DNA of 64,000 bases from Pectinophora gossypiella (GCF_024362695.1 NC_065408.1:17667518-17731517); one strand, 5' to 3'. Shown: positions 1 through 10,752, numbered from the stretch's first letter. Notes: a model not told the origin generated them from the sequence alone. Numbers and translations are program-made.

Positions 1-1301
1 AATCGATTTATTAATAAATTTAAAATATAATCGTCACTTGAAATATTTAACTATCAATTTATTTGTCGAATTAAGTAGCTTTTAAAGTCATAAGTTATAC
101 ATTAATTCATTTCGAAAGAAATAAATTTTGTCTTAGTGCAATTTTAACTAACTTGGTTGACTCGACCTTTATAGAAGTTTAAATACTTAATATTGTTACT
201 CTTCACTCAAGTTTCCATCAAGAAACCTTTTATATAAACTATATAAAGTACTTCAATCCTTAGAATTAATTATAATGTTAACATAATTTTATATTGAAGA
301 AAGTTCATTCACTTTATTATTTTGATTAAATATTGAAAGGTTATGACAACCTCTTAGCTTGTTTATTGGAAGTAATCAACAAAGTTTTCACAGTTTATGA
401 ACTTTACATAAAACACAGACGTGTTTTTATGTCTGTCCGGACAGACATAAAATATGACGAGTAATAATCATAGAACACGTTGACGAACGTCGTAAAATCG
501 TAAAGAAGACAGATCTATTACCTACAACAGAAATTAATTTGTCACATACGACAGCAGTATTTAATATTTAAATTTCGAACGATATGAAATAATTTCTTAG
601 TTGTCTTTAAATAAAACGATTGTCAAAGATGTAGAATCTGCAAGAACAGATAATTACGTATATATTAACATCATCATCAGATTATTGCTATTATTACTGT
701 AGGTTGGTTATTTATTTTGTTTTAATTTATTTATTACATTTATAAAATAGGAAAGTAAACATTTTATCGACCAACACATGCTTGAAAGTGTGTAGGTTTT
801 TTCATAACAAATAATTGTATTAGGGAAAACGTAAGTGAGGTTTTAGATTGTAGGTTAACAGAAATAAATAAAGTAAAATCTTGACTTGACTTTCAATAAA
901 AGTCCTTTATGACCATCGACTGGAGGGGGTATTATTTATATATTTTATCCATAATAGCACAGCCGTAAGTCGGAATCATAATATGGAAATAAATTATGGA
1001 ACCGGTTTTGGTTTAAAAAGTTTTGTACTATTTTTTGAAGTCACTTCTATCATTTTACCTCTATGTATTGCACATTTACGACATTTCTAAACGTCCCCGA
1101 CGGTATGCGTTTAGTGCTCATTGAAACCGTTAAAAATTAAATTCGGAATTTAATTTTGTAATTCGAATGCGACGAGGTATTTTTCAGTGTCAAATCGAGG
1201 CTATAATTTTGAATTCAGTGAGTAATTTTATTAACATTTTTTGCTGCATTTTGAAAGATTCCGATGCACGGAAATTTTCACAGAATATTTTCTACGTATA
1301 A
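1..1301. other. Anonymous AT-rich stretch
   Basis: No convincing coding frame and no match to the repeat families found elsewhere in the window. The only clear structure is the palindrome at 425-452, listed separately. Confidence 0.5.
425..452. repeat. 28-bp perfect palindrome
   Basis: The half-site TTTTATGTCTGTCC is followed directly by its exact reverse complement with no spacer. It sits alone in anonymous AT-rich sequence and no second copy was found. It could be a symmetric protein-binding site, the centre of a decayed foldback element, or chance. Confidence 0.9.
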
Positions 1302-1583
1302 CTAATGATGGTGTTTTTGGACCCTCTGTCCTCTCATTGCCAGCCTACCACCTAAATTCCCTCGACCGACTAAATCCCAGAAGAAGATATCCATGATATG
1401 TAGATCGTCTGGATATCTGTCTATCATACCTTGGCTTCCGTTACTTGGTGTAAATTGCATCTGCGTCCGAAGATATTCGACATAACTGGCCAGTATCTGA
1501 CATGCAAGCCGTCGACCAAAATCCTGTAGCCGGAGCATGAAACCCGCGTATCGCGCGCGACGCGAGTAATATGCTAACTCCAT
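1302..1583 (-). CDS. Possible coding exon, unrecognised protein
   Basis: A 93-codon frame on the minus strand starts with ATG at 1583; an in-frame stop lies six codons upstream. The product is arginine-rich in its first half (residues 8-45) and ends in a histidine run. The stretch is richer in G+C and CpG than its surroundings, which is why I list it. No domain, signal peptide or repeat family is recognised, no splice partner was identified, and it could be a chance frame. Confidence 0.2.
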   Translation of the reverse strand: MELAYYSRRARYAGFMLRLQDFGRRLACQILASYVEYLRTQMQFTPSNGSQGMIDRYPDDLHIMDIFFWDLVGRGNLGGRLAMRGQRVQKHHH

Positions 1584-2678
1584 TACCCATGCGATAAATC
1601 AAATGTATGTCTTCATGTTGGTTATACAGAAAGCTCGGTGAAGCATTACATAACTAAAGGTCACGCCTATGTCCCAATTGGGGTAGCTTTCTGTGTTTAT
1701 GACCAAGTCAACCATAAATATTTTAGCTATAGCAATACTAGAATAGTTTTGATAGTCTATTGCTAGTTAGTTAAGAAAAACTCAATATAACAAAATGGTG
1801 TATTATTTTTTATGCCATAAAATAAATATCGTGATTCTGTAAATCCGCCTTTTTTCCATGTTGCCCTCATGAGCTACTCGTAGCACTTAAAACTGTATAT
1901 GTACTGTACATTCTGTTAGACCAACGTGATAGGTGGTAAGCCGTATCGTCGTCTATAGTGGTCGAGCCAACTGTGTTAGTCAAAACTGCACTTAGATAAA
2001 TTGATGGATGTACCTTGGACTACCCCAATTAGGAATATCAGTCGTGAGCATCTGAATGTATATGAAATATATTATGTATAACGGATGTGTTTTGTTTCCT
2101 CAGGGATTTTGTTTGGTCACCTGCGAATTCTTTTATAATAATATTTTATTTGTATACCTTTATTCCACGCGACGACAATGCGGGCTTCGACCAATAACCG
2201 TACGACGTTTATCTACGATAGCATTGGCTGCGTTTATTGATTGAAGCCCGCGGTAACTGTCACGCCGCGCGCGATAGCGTTACCCATACCCAAGAGCGGG
2301 CATAGTACTGAAGGAATTCATTGGCATCGCACGACGTCGACGCTCAAACATCTACGGCATGTCGTAGAAATCAACTAAGTTATTACATGATCGACGTACG
2401 GAGGTAAGGACTTGAATAGCCTACCACTATCTGTGTTTCCCAAACTTAATAATCTTCGGGCTTCAAGATTACAATAGTGATGATGTGATCCAGCCGATTT
2501 TGGCTACGGAGATTTCTTCAACTCCCCAAGGTTCAAGTTTGCAATAACAATTAGGACAAAAAAGCATAGTCAACTAAATAGCAATATCTTCTAGCCAAGC
2601 TTAGAATGAAAGAAGTAATTAAATAAAACTTGGAAACTGTTTTATATCTAATACGTATGGCATCTACGTATAAAATAT
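1584..2678. other. Mostly anonymous, with a fragment of repeat I
   Basis: Around 1914-2060 the sequence matches repeat family I (core words CTGTTAGACCAACGTGATAG and AACTGTGTTAGT), which recurs at 15.9, 20.6, 47.9, 52.2 and 61.2 kb. The rest (1584-1913 and 2061-2678) shows no gene and no recognised repeat. Confidence 0.5.
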
Positions 2679-2688
2679 GGCGTATATT

Positions 2689-2862
2689 CTTCTTCTTCTA
2701 TCGTGTGGGTTGTGAAGTGGAGTACCAAACTCATCAACCATGGTGTCAGGGTTATTATTGAGCCGCCAAAGGCCCCTGAAGACTACTTACTTACATCAGT
2801 AAGTAGTAACCGGGACCAACGGCACAACGTGCCTTCCGAAGCATAGGCGAATATTACAACTA
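2689..2862 (-). mobile_element. SINE A, 5'-truncated, with 10-bp TSD
   Basis: The 3' part of SINE A in reverse: GAA-rich tail first (as TTCTTCTTCTT), then the conserved body, breaking off within the core around 2845. The direct repeat GGCGTATATT at 2679-2688 and 2863-2872 brackets the insert and marks target-primed integration. Confidence 0.85.
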
Positions 2863-2872
2863 GGCGTATATT

Positions 2873-3614
2873 TTACAACTATGTCACACATACACTAACT
2901 TTCTTGATAGGTAAATTGAAACAATGTCTCACTAGATTTAAAATACGAAGTGTAAAGTGACAAGGCTCTCTAATAATATTTTTAACCAGACTATATAACG
3001 CGAGCATGATTTTATTTCACAATTTACCTAACACATGCCCTTGCAAAGCTTTAATAAAAATCTGATTTTAAAATTTTTGCGTCGGAATATTTTACCGCAT
3101 CCGAAATTCAATTTTGCCGTGTGGGCAGCCCGCCCGCATGCTTGCGTTCCGTTTGTCTCGTGCAATGCGGACGCCTCAACGCGCACGGAACGACGCCTCC
3201 CGAATTCAAACGGTTGACGTTCCAAATTGGAATTGTTTTTCATTTTTCGACTATTAAACGGTGCAGCCAGTGCGTTCCGATATCGAATGCCTTGGGGCAT
3301 TCTTTTGAACGAGATTTCTTTTTTTTTTAAACATGTTGCTTCGTTTTTTGAATTAAGTATAAGGATTTTTACAAATATAAGGCATAATGAGCAACATTTT
3401 TTGAAAATTTTTAGACTTTTGTGTCTTGTGGTCCTTTTGTAGGTATTTTAGTACGTGAAAGAAGACTGGAAAATGATTTATTTTGACAGGTTTTATACGC
3501 ACCATGATAAAAACTAATAGTTAGTATAGCTACTATTAATTGTTCTGAAGCGACTTATTTTATTATACCTACTTACATTTAGTTGGCTGGATTAAGGGGA
3601 AAGCGCAAATAAGT
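2873..3614. other. Anonymous stretch with a local GC-rich patch
   Basis: At 2880-2975 there is a weak match to MITE J. The segment 3100-3220 is G+C and CpG rich and open in three frames on both strands, which is what composition alone would give. No start context, splice site pair or protein family could be recognised. Confidence 0.4.
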
Positions 3615-3617
3615 CTA

Positions 3618-3790
3618 CTTCTTCTATCGTGTGGGTTGTGAGGTAATTTACCAACCTCATCAACCCTGGTGTCAGAGTTATTATTGAGCCGCCAAAGGGT
3701 GACATGGCTCATGTAACGACTACTTACTTACATCAGTAACTAGTAATTCGGACCAACGGCTTTGCCTTCCGAAGCATGGATCATCTTACT
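3618..3790 (-). mobile_element. SINE A, 5'-truncated
   Basis: A reverse copy covering tail, body and part of the core hairpin. The 8-bp repeat CTACTTCT at 3615-3622 and 3789-3796 may be a TSD, but it overlaps the tail sequence. Confidence 0.8.
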
Positions 3791-3860
3791 ACTTCTCAAA
3801 AAACAAATAAAAATACAAAACAAAACAAAAAACAAATAAAAAATTGAAGTTTAAATATCT

Positions 3861-4030
3861 TAGTATTACGGGTTAGAATCCCGGTTCGGGCTCTAAATCA
3901 CTGAATTCGACTTTGTGACTTTAAATTCATGTTTATAAAGATAATTTTATCGATATCACGTAGTTTCCAGGATTTGTGTTGGGTTAATTGCAATATGCCC
4001 CATATTACATGAGACTTAAACGTAGCTGGT
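3861..4030 (+). mobile_element. SINE V fragment
   Basis: A tRNA-like B-box-bearing start (CGGGTTAGAATCCCGGTTCG) is followed by a body containing CACGTAGTTTCCAGGATTTG. The same body recurs at 8.65, 38.65 and 55.96 kb, so this is an interspersed family. Sense is taken from the tRNA-like head. Confidence 0.55.
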
Positions 4031-4035
4031 GCGAG

Positions 4036-4075
4036 CGGAGAGTTGCCGTTCTATTCGTAGTACGTATGTACCTAC
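4036..4075. mobile_element. Repeat E fragment interrupted by SINE B
   Basis: GCGGAGAGTTGCCGTTCTAT belongs to repeat family E, also seen at 6.8, 18.3, 31.8, 38.8, 39.9 and 58.9 kb. The matching other side, ACTATTCCCTATTCTATGG, resumes at 4401 beyond a SINE B copy, so SINE B inserted into an E element here. Confidence 0.55.
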
Positions 4076-4089
4076 GAATAAATGTAAGT

Positions 4090-4381
4090 CATCATCATCA
4101 CCAGCCCATTAAAGTCCCCACTGCTGGGGCACGGGCCTTCCCTATGGATGGATAGGGGGATCGGGCCTTAAACCACCACGCGGGCCCAGTGCGGATTGGT
4201 GGTTATTAACGACTGCTAATGCAGCCGGGACCATCAGCTTAACGTGCCTTGCGAAGGACTGAGGAGCTCGAGATGAACTTTTTTTTTGTGGTCATCCATC
4301 CTATGACCGGCCTTTGCGAAAGTTGCTTAACTTCAACAATAGCAGACCGAGCGCGTTTACCGCTGCGCCACCGAGCTCCTC
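4090..4381 (-). mobile_element. SINE B, nearly full length
   Basis: Read on the minus strand: tRNA-like start with A-box TGGCGCAGCGG, 5S rRNA-like segment (GGATGGATGACC), A-rich spacer, core, then the RTE-like tail ending in ATG/GAT repeats. AAATGTA occurs close to both ends and is a weak candidate TSD. Confidence 0.85.
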
Positions 4382-4421
4382 AAAAATGTATGTACTTAGT
4401 ACTATTCCCTATTCTATGGTC

Positions 4422-4512
4422 CAGTGAACAGTGACAGTGACAGTGAACAGTGACAGTGAACAGTGACAGTGAACAGTGACAGTGAACAGTGACAGTGAAC
4501 ACTGACGGTGAC
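4422..4512. repeat. 13-bp minisatellite
   Basis: About six tandem copies of CAGTGAACAGTGA, four of them exact and consecutive at 4441-4492, with one half unit (CAGTGA) inserted near the start and decay at the end. Each unit is itself a near-doubling of CAGTGA. Confidence 0.95.
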
Positions 4513-4770
4513 ATGTGTCGTGTAACATTCCGGGCAATCGGACTGGCTCATTAACTTTTATTGGCACTAGCCGGCCGCGCTGTGGACTCGCGTTGTTAAG
4601 TGCGCGGGCACTTACTACCACGACACGACACGCCGGATTACTGCTTCCGCTACAAAACGTGACGTGACACGGGGAATTATAAAAATAATAACATTTGGAT
4701 TATATCACACAACATTTTGACTAAACTGTCTTAAGTGTTGTCTGTGTTTTCTGTGACCAGTAGTAGGACT

Positions 4771-5005
4771 TATACAGAGTTTTAGTGATATCGTAACGAA
4801 TACTGAGGGGGATGATTCAGACCATAATTCTGAGTTAATATCAAGTGGAATTTTCAGTCGCAAAATTCATGATTTTTTTATGTTTTCTTAAATTATTTTC
4901 AGTTCTATACCTTTGCGATGGAAAATTCTACTTGATATCAACTCAGAATCATGGTCGGAATTGTACCTCAAAGTTTTCGTTAGGATGTCATCAACACCCA
5001 GTATA
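4771..5005. mobile_element. Palindromic element D, copy 1
   Basis: The two halves are imperfect reverse complements of about 100 bp, meeting around 4885. The outer end reads TATACAG...GTGATATCGTAACGAAT and the inner arm contains GATATCAACTCAGAATCATG. No coding capacity, so a MITE-like foldback. Confidence 0.85.
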
Positions 5006-5317
5006 GGCCGTTTAAGTGTGTCATGTCTTAAGTGGCCTCCCTCACACGCCGTCCGGGACTTCATAGTCTTGTCTTGTCTTCATAGATATGGATACGACAT
5101 AAAAATAATAAAGAAGAAGATTATAATAAATCCGCAATAAATGGATTATTATTATTGAGTGTTGAGTTTCACGTAATGAGGGTTTTATAATATGAAGTAC
5201 ACCAGATAGCAGTATTGAAACGTCTGGTTTATTCGTCTGACAAAATACATTTATTTTTCATTTAATGAATTTTGAATTTTAAATTACTTAACAAAGCAAT
5301 GTCTCCTAATTTCATTA
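5006..5317. other. Anonymous spacer
   Basis: No gene or recognised repeat between a D palindrome and a SINE G fragment. Confidence 0.4.
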
Positions 5318-5553
5318 TTATTACGTGCTCAGCGGTGACGGAAAACAACGGTGTAGAAACCCATATTCCTGAGAAACGCATTTTCGGAGGTTATGTGACC
5401 TCACCTATTTCCCTTCTGAAGGATTTCCATTCGCGGGTTGGATGGTCTGACAGGCAGTCGCTTCCGTAAAAAACTGGACTTGTCAAAACTTCAGGTTAGG
5501 TAAGCGGACCCTGTGAAAAACGGGATAATGCTAGGGAAATAATGAATGTCTCC
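5318..5553 (+). mobile_element. SINE G, 3' part
   Basis: Starts within the body (ACGTGCTCAGCGGTGACGG), passes AGGCAGTCGCTTCCGTAAAA and ends with the family tail GGGATAATGCTAGGGA. The tRNA-like head is missing. Confidence 0.8.
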
Positions 5554-6423
5554 TAATTTATCAATCGCCTTTGCCTAACCTAATCTAGCCACTACATTTT
5601 GATAAACATACACAGAACACACTTAGAAAATTATTATAGTTTCACAAGGTACATTCTAGGTCTGCTACTATTCCTATTATTCACTTATCGTATCGACCAA
5701 TGGAAACAAGCCATTAGCACGCACTATATCGAATTACAGCAAGCATGTTACGGCCGGCGCATAACATTTTATAGGTTCCCTGATAGGCGAATCAAATTCT
5801 AGCCATCTATGTCGCTTCTTTATGACATTCTTATTTAATGCTATGGCCCTCCTATGGGCGCTCGATTGCGCTTTGTTTTCTTTTATTGGTATTTATTGCT
5901 CGAGTTTTTTGTTTATTATCAAGTGATAGCGATGTTGCAACCAAATAGATACCTAATGTTTGATTTTGCGCAAAGAAATCATTCTGTAAATGCAGAGGAG
6001 GGGGTGGCGGGGAGAAGAGTGTTGCGAAATCGGGACCCTAATTGGCTCATTCAAGATCTTAAGCACATCCAAATGTCACAGGGGCGATTAGTCGATCGTT
6101 TTCGAGCGGTGTCTTATATATGATCTATCCGTCACATGTGTTGACAGAATCCGTTCGTCTGTTATAAGGAGTCCAGAGGTCGTGTCGTCGATGCGGACTG
6201 TGGAGCTGAGAAAGTACCGATAAGAGTACGGGTGATCCAAGGAAGAACGAATATGTTTGACTTTTAAATTAGTTTGTCTTAGGAAATATAGTTTTTACAA
6301 GACATTCACTGGGAAAATACTTATTTAAGTTCGAATATCAATTTCATGAAGGTTGGAGAATCGAACTAGTGTGCAGCTATGATCATAATTACTTACCGAC
6401 GTCGCACATTACTTATACATGCT
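5554..6423. other. Anonymous stretch
   Basis: Two open frames on the plus strand (5599-5802 and 5854-6123) show no recognisable domain, and I find no splice context for them. No repeat match was found. Confidence 0.4.
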
Positions 6424-6661
6424 TATACAGGGTGTTAGTGACATCGTAACGAATACTGAGAGGGATGATTCAGACCATGATTTTGAGTTCATATCAAGTG
6501 GTATTTTCAGTCGGAAAATTTAAATAAAAATGTTTTTTTTTTATAATTTTCAGTGGAACTGAAACTACTTTTGCGACGGAAAATTCTACTTGATATCAAC
6601 TCAGAATCATGATCTGAATCATCTCTCAAAGTCTTTGTTATGATGTCACCAATACCCTGTA
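6424..6661. mobile_element. Palindromic element D, copy 2
   Basis: One of the best-preserved copies: outer ends TATACAGGGTGTTAGTGACA and the reverse complement of the same at 6650-6661. Arms of about 100 bp surround a T-rich centre. Confidence 0.9.
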
Positions 6662-6826
6662 CAGCATACCCCGGACACTTCATACAAAAACACCTCGTTT
6701 GACAAAGACGCATCTATGTGTGTGACGTTTACGGTTCAATGCTAAAATAAGGCCGAGGGGCAGCGGGGGGAGGTAAACCTAGCTCAGCCGCTGGTGGGAA
6801 GCGGAGGGTTGCCGTTCTATACGTAG
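6655..6826. mobile_element. Repeat E, interrupted by SINE B
   Basis: Matches the family at 18.3 and 58.8 kb: CCCCGGACACTTCATAC, a GT-rich middle, then GGTAAACCTAGCTCAGCCGC and GCCGTTCTATACGTAG. The remaining piece (TATTATTCCTTATACTATG, near 7120) resumes after the SINE B insert. Confidence 0.65.
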
Positions 6827-7077
6827 TCATCATCATCAGCCCATTAACGTCCCCACTGCTGGGGCACGGGCCGTCCCTATGGATGGATAGGGAGATCGGG
6901 CCTTAAACCATCACGCGGGCCCAGTGCGGATTGATGGTTATTAACGACTGCTAATGCAGCCGGGACCAACGGCTTAACGTGCCTTCCGAAGCCGCGTTAA
7001 TTACCGGCCTTTGCGAAAGTTGCTCAACTTCAACAATCGCAGACAGAGCGCGTTTACTGCTGCGCCACCGAGCTCCG
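6827..7077 (-). mobile_element. SINE B with internal deletion
   Basis: A reverse SINE B lacking the segment that carries the 5S-like C box and A-rich linker: the core joins the upstream part at about 6990. Inserted in repeat E. Confidence 0.85.
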
Positions 7078-7396
7078 CACTACACGCACGTAGTATTATT
7101 ATTAGTAGAACTATATGTAGTATTATTCCTTATACTATGCTCATAGTGAAGTGAATCTTACCACAGCCTTTACACATGAGCAAACACAAAGCCACCACTT
7201 ACCAAAATAGCTTTTGCTATTAACAATTCCCAATTAATACAACCCTTACAAGTTACACCTGAACTAACCCATTTCCTAATAGCCGTGTATGCCCTAGACA
7301 ATATATATACGTAGTGAGCATATGTTTGCGAAGCTAGTGACTTTGAATCAACGACTGTATAACCGAATAGACTCATACCGTCTTATTACAAAATGA

Positions 7397-7515
7397 ACGA
7401 CCCCCATGGTCCTATGGAGGCCTCGGTTCGAATCCCGGTGGGGACATGTCACTAAAATCACTTTGTGATCCCTAGTTTGGTTAGGACATTGCAGATTGAT
7501 TACTCGATTGTCCGA
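7397..7515 (+). mobile_element. SINE A, 5' head only
   Basis: Covers the tRNA-like head (GGTTCGAATCCCGGTGGGGA at 7425-7444) and the first body segment, then stops where a second SINE A begins. Head-to-tail arrangement. Confidence 0.8.
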
Positions 7516-7764
7516 CCTGGGTGGTCCAGTGGTTGAGCGTTGGGCTCACGATCCAAAGGCCCCAGTTCGAATTCCGATGAGGACATATCACAAATATCAC
7601 TTTGTGATCTCTAGTTTGGTTAGGACATTATAGGCTGATCACCTGATTGTCTGAAAGTAAGATGATCCGTGCTTCGGAAGACTTAACGTCTTTAGTCCCG
7701 GTTATGTACCTACTGATGTAAGTAAGTAGTCGTTATACTCACAACCCACGATAAAAGAAGAAGA
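7516..7764 (+). mobile_element. SINE A with internal deletion
   Basis: Starts at the tRNA-like A-box TGGTCCAGTGG and ends in AAGAAGAAG. Most of the 3' body between the TAAGTAAGTAG motif and the terminal CACAACCCAC is deleted. Confidence 0.8.
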
Positions 7765-7830
7765 CAAAACGAAGACTAAAGGTGAGACAAATGAAAAAAG
7801 TTGTAAATCAAGTTTAAAATACTAATACAA

Positions 7831-7925
7831 TACAACTATACTTTATTGCACAGAACATACAAAACAATTTTTTCACACATGGACAAAAGATACAGTATAA
7901 TCTGGCGGCCTACTTACTTATAGTC
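7831..7925 (-). mobile_element. LINE M 3' end
   Basis: On the minus strand this reads GGCCGCC-like sequence followed by TGTGCAATAAAGTATAG. It resembles the family M inserts at 25.94, 33.0 and 45.95 kb. The LINE clade is inferred only. Confidence 0.4.
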
Positions 7926-7984
7926 CGCGCCACGAAAGAAGTTATTGGGTTTTAATGGAACTAACGGAGCTTAAAGGAGTCGCT

Positions 7985-8300
7985 ATACTGTGAATGTGGT
8001 CACCCGGATCAAACCCTATCTCACATAGATATTGTATGTGTATTAAAATTTATAATGCCTTACCATTTACTATAAAGGAGTTACCATTGCCAATATTTAA
8101 ATCCGGCCAAGTAGTTAATGCCATCTGCGGCAAATCTACAATAAGTCACGTCAAAAAAAAAAAAAACCAATATTTAAAAGTCTTAAATTTAAAAAAAATC
8201 TTATTCACCATACCTTTTATTCGGTGAAAGAATATTTAAATTTAAAGTCACAACCGTTTATTTAAATTAAGGTTAATTATTTTTTGTGTATTTAAAATAT
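7985..8300 (+). mobile_element. LINE C-terminus (CR1/Jockey-like), with nested insert
   Basis: Either side of the insert at 8102-8166 the plus strand encodes a retrotransposon-style C-terminus: KIYNALPFTIKELPLPIF, then after the insert YLKVLNLKKILF and a FYSVKEYL-like end near 8210-8240. The pattern (N-LP-IK-L---FK--LK) is typical of CR1/Jockey-type reverse transcriptase ends. Frames are broken, so it is a dead fragment. Confidence 0.55.
8102..8166 (+). mobile_element. 65-bp LINE F insert with 12-bp TSD
   Basis: Only the last ~50 nt of family F plus a poly-A run of 14, bracketed by perfect direct repeats CCAATATTTAAA at 8090-8101 and 8167-8178. The poly-A end fixes the sense strand of family F. 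Confidence 0.92.
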
Positions 8301-8379
8301 CTATTGTTATTTTTTTTTTAAGACAGATTTATTAAAGATTAAATGTTCCTTTAATTATGAATTATTTAATATTAATATT

Positions 8380-8500
8380 CGCACGCTGTATGGTTGAGTG
8401 ATGGACTTTTATTGATACAATGTATATTTAAGATCTTTTGTACCACTCTAGAGCGAATAAATTTTATTTCATTTCATTTTATTTCATTTCATTTCCACGC
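8380..8500 (+). mobile_element. Probable LINE 3' tail
   Basis: GAGCGAATAAATTTTATTTC followed by a degenerate ATTTC repeat to about 8497 looks like a retroelement 3' UTR and tail, and probably continues the LINE at 7985. There is no protein evidence in this part. Confidence 0.35.
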
Positions 8501-8644
8501 AGGATATTTTATTTTTGTCTGCCATAGCAATAATAAGGTAACTAATTGACAAGTTATAGAATTACTTCTACGCATAATCTGCGACACTAGCGCCACGGAC
8601 GCAGGACTTTATTCCTGGTTGGTATTCTTGTATGGACCATAAAT

Positions 8645-8790
8645 ATTTGATATAGTTTCCAGTATTTTTACCTGGTTAATGGCAATAATCACGCCCCCTA
8701 TTATATGGGACTTAAACATAGCTGGTGACGAGTGGATGTTTAAACTATACCCTGCCTACCCCTTTGGAGATACGCGTGATGGTATGTTAA
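8645..8790 (+). mobile_element. SINE V fragment
   Basis: Shares GGTTAATGGCAATAATCACG, GGGACTTAAACATAGCTGG and the CTACCCCTTTGGAGATACG end with copies at 3.9, 38.7 and 56.0 kb. Confidence 0.6.
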
Positions 8791-9111
8791 ATCATGTTAG
8801 CGGTCGCGATATATATCTGACCTATTTCTCAGATGTGTTCACAGAACTCGTCTGTTAAATTATTAGTTGTCTAGTGGATGTATTGTCGATGCCACGATGG
8901 CTTTGAATAGAATTAATTATGTACATCTAACATGAGAACTATTGAATACGTTGCTCCATCAATAATTGAAGAGGAAGCTTTTGGTTGTTTGAGCGATATT
9001 GATCTGAATGCCGCCACCGACCAATGTCTAGTGAGGGCTGTTACATAATGAAATAAGCAAGACAAATAATAGGCTTTAGGCATAGATTAAGTATAAGTAT
9101 AAGTCCAGGAC
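8791..9111. other. Anonymous spacer
   Basis: No gene or recognised repeat. Confidence 0.4.
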
Positions 9112-9257
9112 AGGGGGGTCAAAATGGCCACATCGAAGCAATTTATCTAAGAAAGCAATATTGCTATTTTATTATTTGTTTGCATTGCGCACTTACTTTC
9201 ATATGTGCGAATGACAAATTGCAACATTGCTTTGATATGGCTATTTTAACCGCCCTG
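9112..9257. mobile_element. Palindromic MITE R, full length
   Basis: Ends in imperfect inverted repeats of about 30 bp (CAGGGGGGTCAAAATGGCC at the left, its counterpart ending AACCGCCCTG at the right), with inner repeats around the AAGCAATATTGC and GCAACATTGC words. Non-coding. Further copies at 11.7, 17.4 and 25.8 kb. Confidence 0.85.
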
Positions 9258-9289
9258 AACTTACAATTGTCATTTCACGATGTGCTCGA

Positions 9290-9745
9290 TCATTTCATGA
9301 AAAGTTCATATTTCATGAAATAGCCAACTTAAGTTTATCATATGAAACGTCAACGTTTAATGATATTTCAATCAACGTTTGGCCATATCGTTATTGTAGG
9401 CGGTGTCTATGCTATCGATTAGATTCAAAATTATTTACCTAAACGATACTATCAATATGGAAAATTGTTCAATTACATTGATTCATCGATTATAATATCA
9501 ATCAAGTTTTTAATATAATCGACACCAGCGCCACTACCGGTGAATAATCTTACTAATTTTACGATATGGTTGCCAACGTTTAGCCATATCATGAAGTAAT
9601 CATGCATTTAGTTGCTCACATCGTTAAACGTTTTGTGTTCATTGATATGGCCAAACTACATCATGACAGCATGATGGCCAAGGAATGATATTCGATTTCA
9701 TGAAATGATCAATTCTAAGATATGGCCACATATACACTACATAGA
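9290..9745. mobile_element. Foldback-like element S
   Basis: Both ends carry GATCATTTCATGAAA in opposite orientation (left near 9288-9302, right near 9697-9711), with repeated GATATGG/CCATATC and AACGTTT words between. Probably one long decayed inverted-repeat element; its boundaries are uncertain. Confidence 0.5.
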
Positions 9746-10062
9746 ATTTTAACATTATAATATATTTTAAAATTAGTGTGCTAAGAGGCTTTAGATAGGA
9801 CAAAACGTATACATATATACAATACATATTAGTCATCTAACCCTATCGTGGTGGACAAACCCAATTCAGCAGTATGGTATCCCGCAGTCACTCCTTGTAT
9901 ACATTACATTATGTTATTACATATGTAACATAAGACAGCACAGTGGGTATATAGTATGTTTATGTTATGTTTAACACAACTCGTAACAAAGTCAAAATGT
10001 ATCGGAATCTTGAAAAGCTAGGAGGCTCATCTGAACAGAGGCAACGTAATAAAAAAAACGTG
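9746..10062. other. Anonymous spacer
   Basis: AT-rich, no gene or repeat recognised. Confidence 0.4.
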
Positions 10063-10299
10063 ATATACGTCCTGATGCTGGGCACAGGCGGGCTCAACCA
10101 ACCAGCCGGAGCATACTCCACCACACTGCTCCACTGTGGGTTGGTGGAGGTGTTCTTTACGGCTAATAGCCAGGACGGCTTAACGTGCCTTCCGAAGCAT
10201 CCTTTTCGGACAATCAGAAACAGTTTCACAAAATGATTTCGACAATGTCCCGAATGGGAATCGAATCTGGATCTCCAGTTTCGACCACGGAGGTTGTTA
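10063..10299 (-). mobile_element. SINE C, internally deleted
   Basis: On the minus strand it runs from a decayed tRNA-like head (ATTCGATTCCCATTCGGGAC) through a shortened core to a degraded RTE-like tail (GCCCAGCATCAGGACG). Open frames on both strands here are by-products of the SINE. Confidence 0.85.
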
Positions 10300-10752
10300 A
10301 TGAGAATTTAAATATTTAGTAAAAGAACATGTACCATAAAAAAGTCAGTCAAATACAATAAAAAGGTAATCTTATTAGGTCATTAAAAATGCAAGAATAT
10401 TCATGTGAAGTTCGCGTATTATGTTACATAGCGTAACTTGACTTCGTGTGAGTCAAGGTTGTAAATCAAAGAAAACGTGAGCAAACGGAAAATATCCATA
10501 GCCTATAAATTTTAAATCGAATAATCAGGAATGCAATCAACCTACAGCTTTTTAATATTCCAATCTTATGTTGCTGATTTATTGATTTAACCCAACGAGT
10601 GTTTAGATTGAAAACTTAAATTCGCAAAAATAACAAAAAAGTATTCAAAAATAGCAAAAATATTTCTTTAATTATGTTTTTGGGCTCTAACAAACAATAG
10701 CAGAATATTTACGAAAATAATTAATGTGATTACATTGTCGTGGTAGAGAGCA
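10300..10752. other. Upstream flank of the gene
   Basis: No repeat recognised. A TATA-like word (CCTATAAAT, 10502-10510) lies about 245 bp before the start codon and could be a promoter element, but no initiator was identified, so this is only a suggestion. Confidence 0.3.

Noticed and set aside
3028..3442. Several overlapping frames on both strands
   Set aside because: All arise from one GC-rich patch open in many frames; none has signs of coding.
5854..6123. 89-residue frame with hydrophobic N-terminus
   Set aside because: No domain, no splice signals that extend it and no neighbour that supports it; kept as anonymous.
9960..10236. Overlapping 89-residue frames on both strands
   Set aside because: Explained by SINE C; the peptide with NTSTNPQWSSVVEYAP recurs at every copy.
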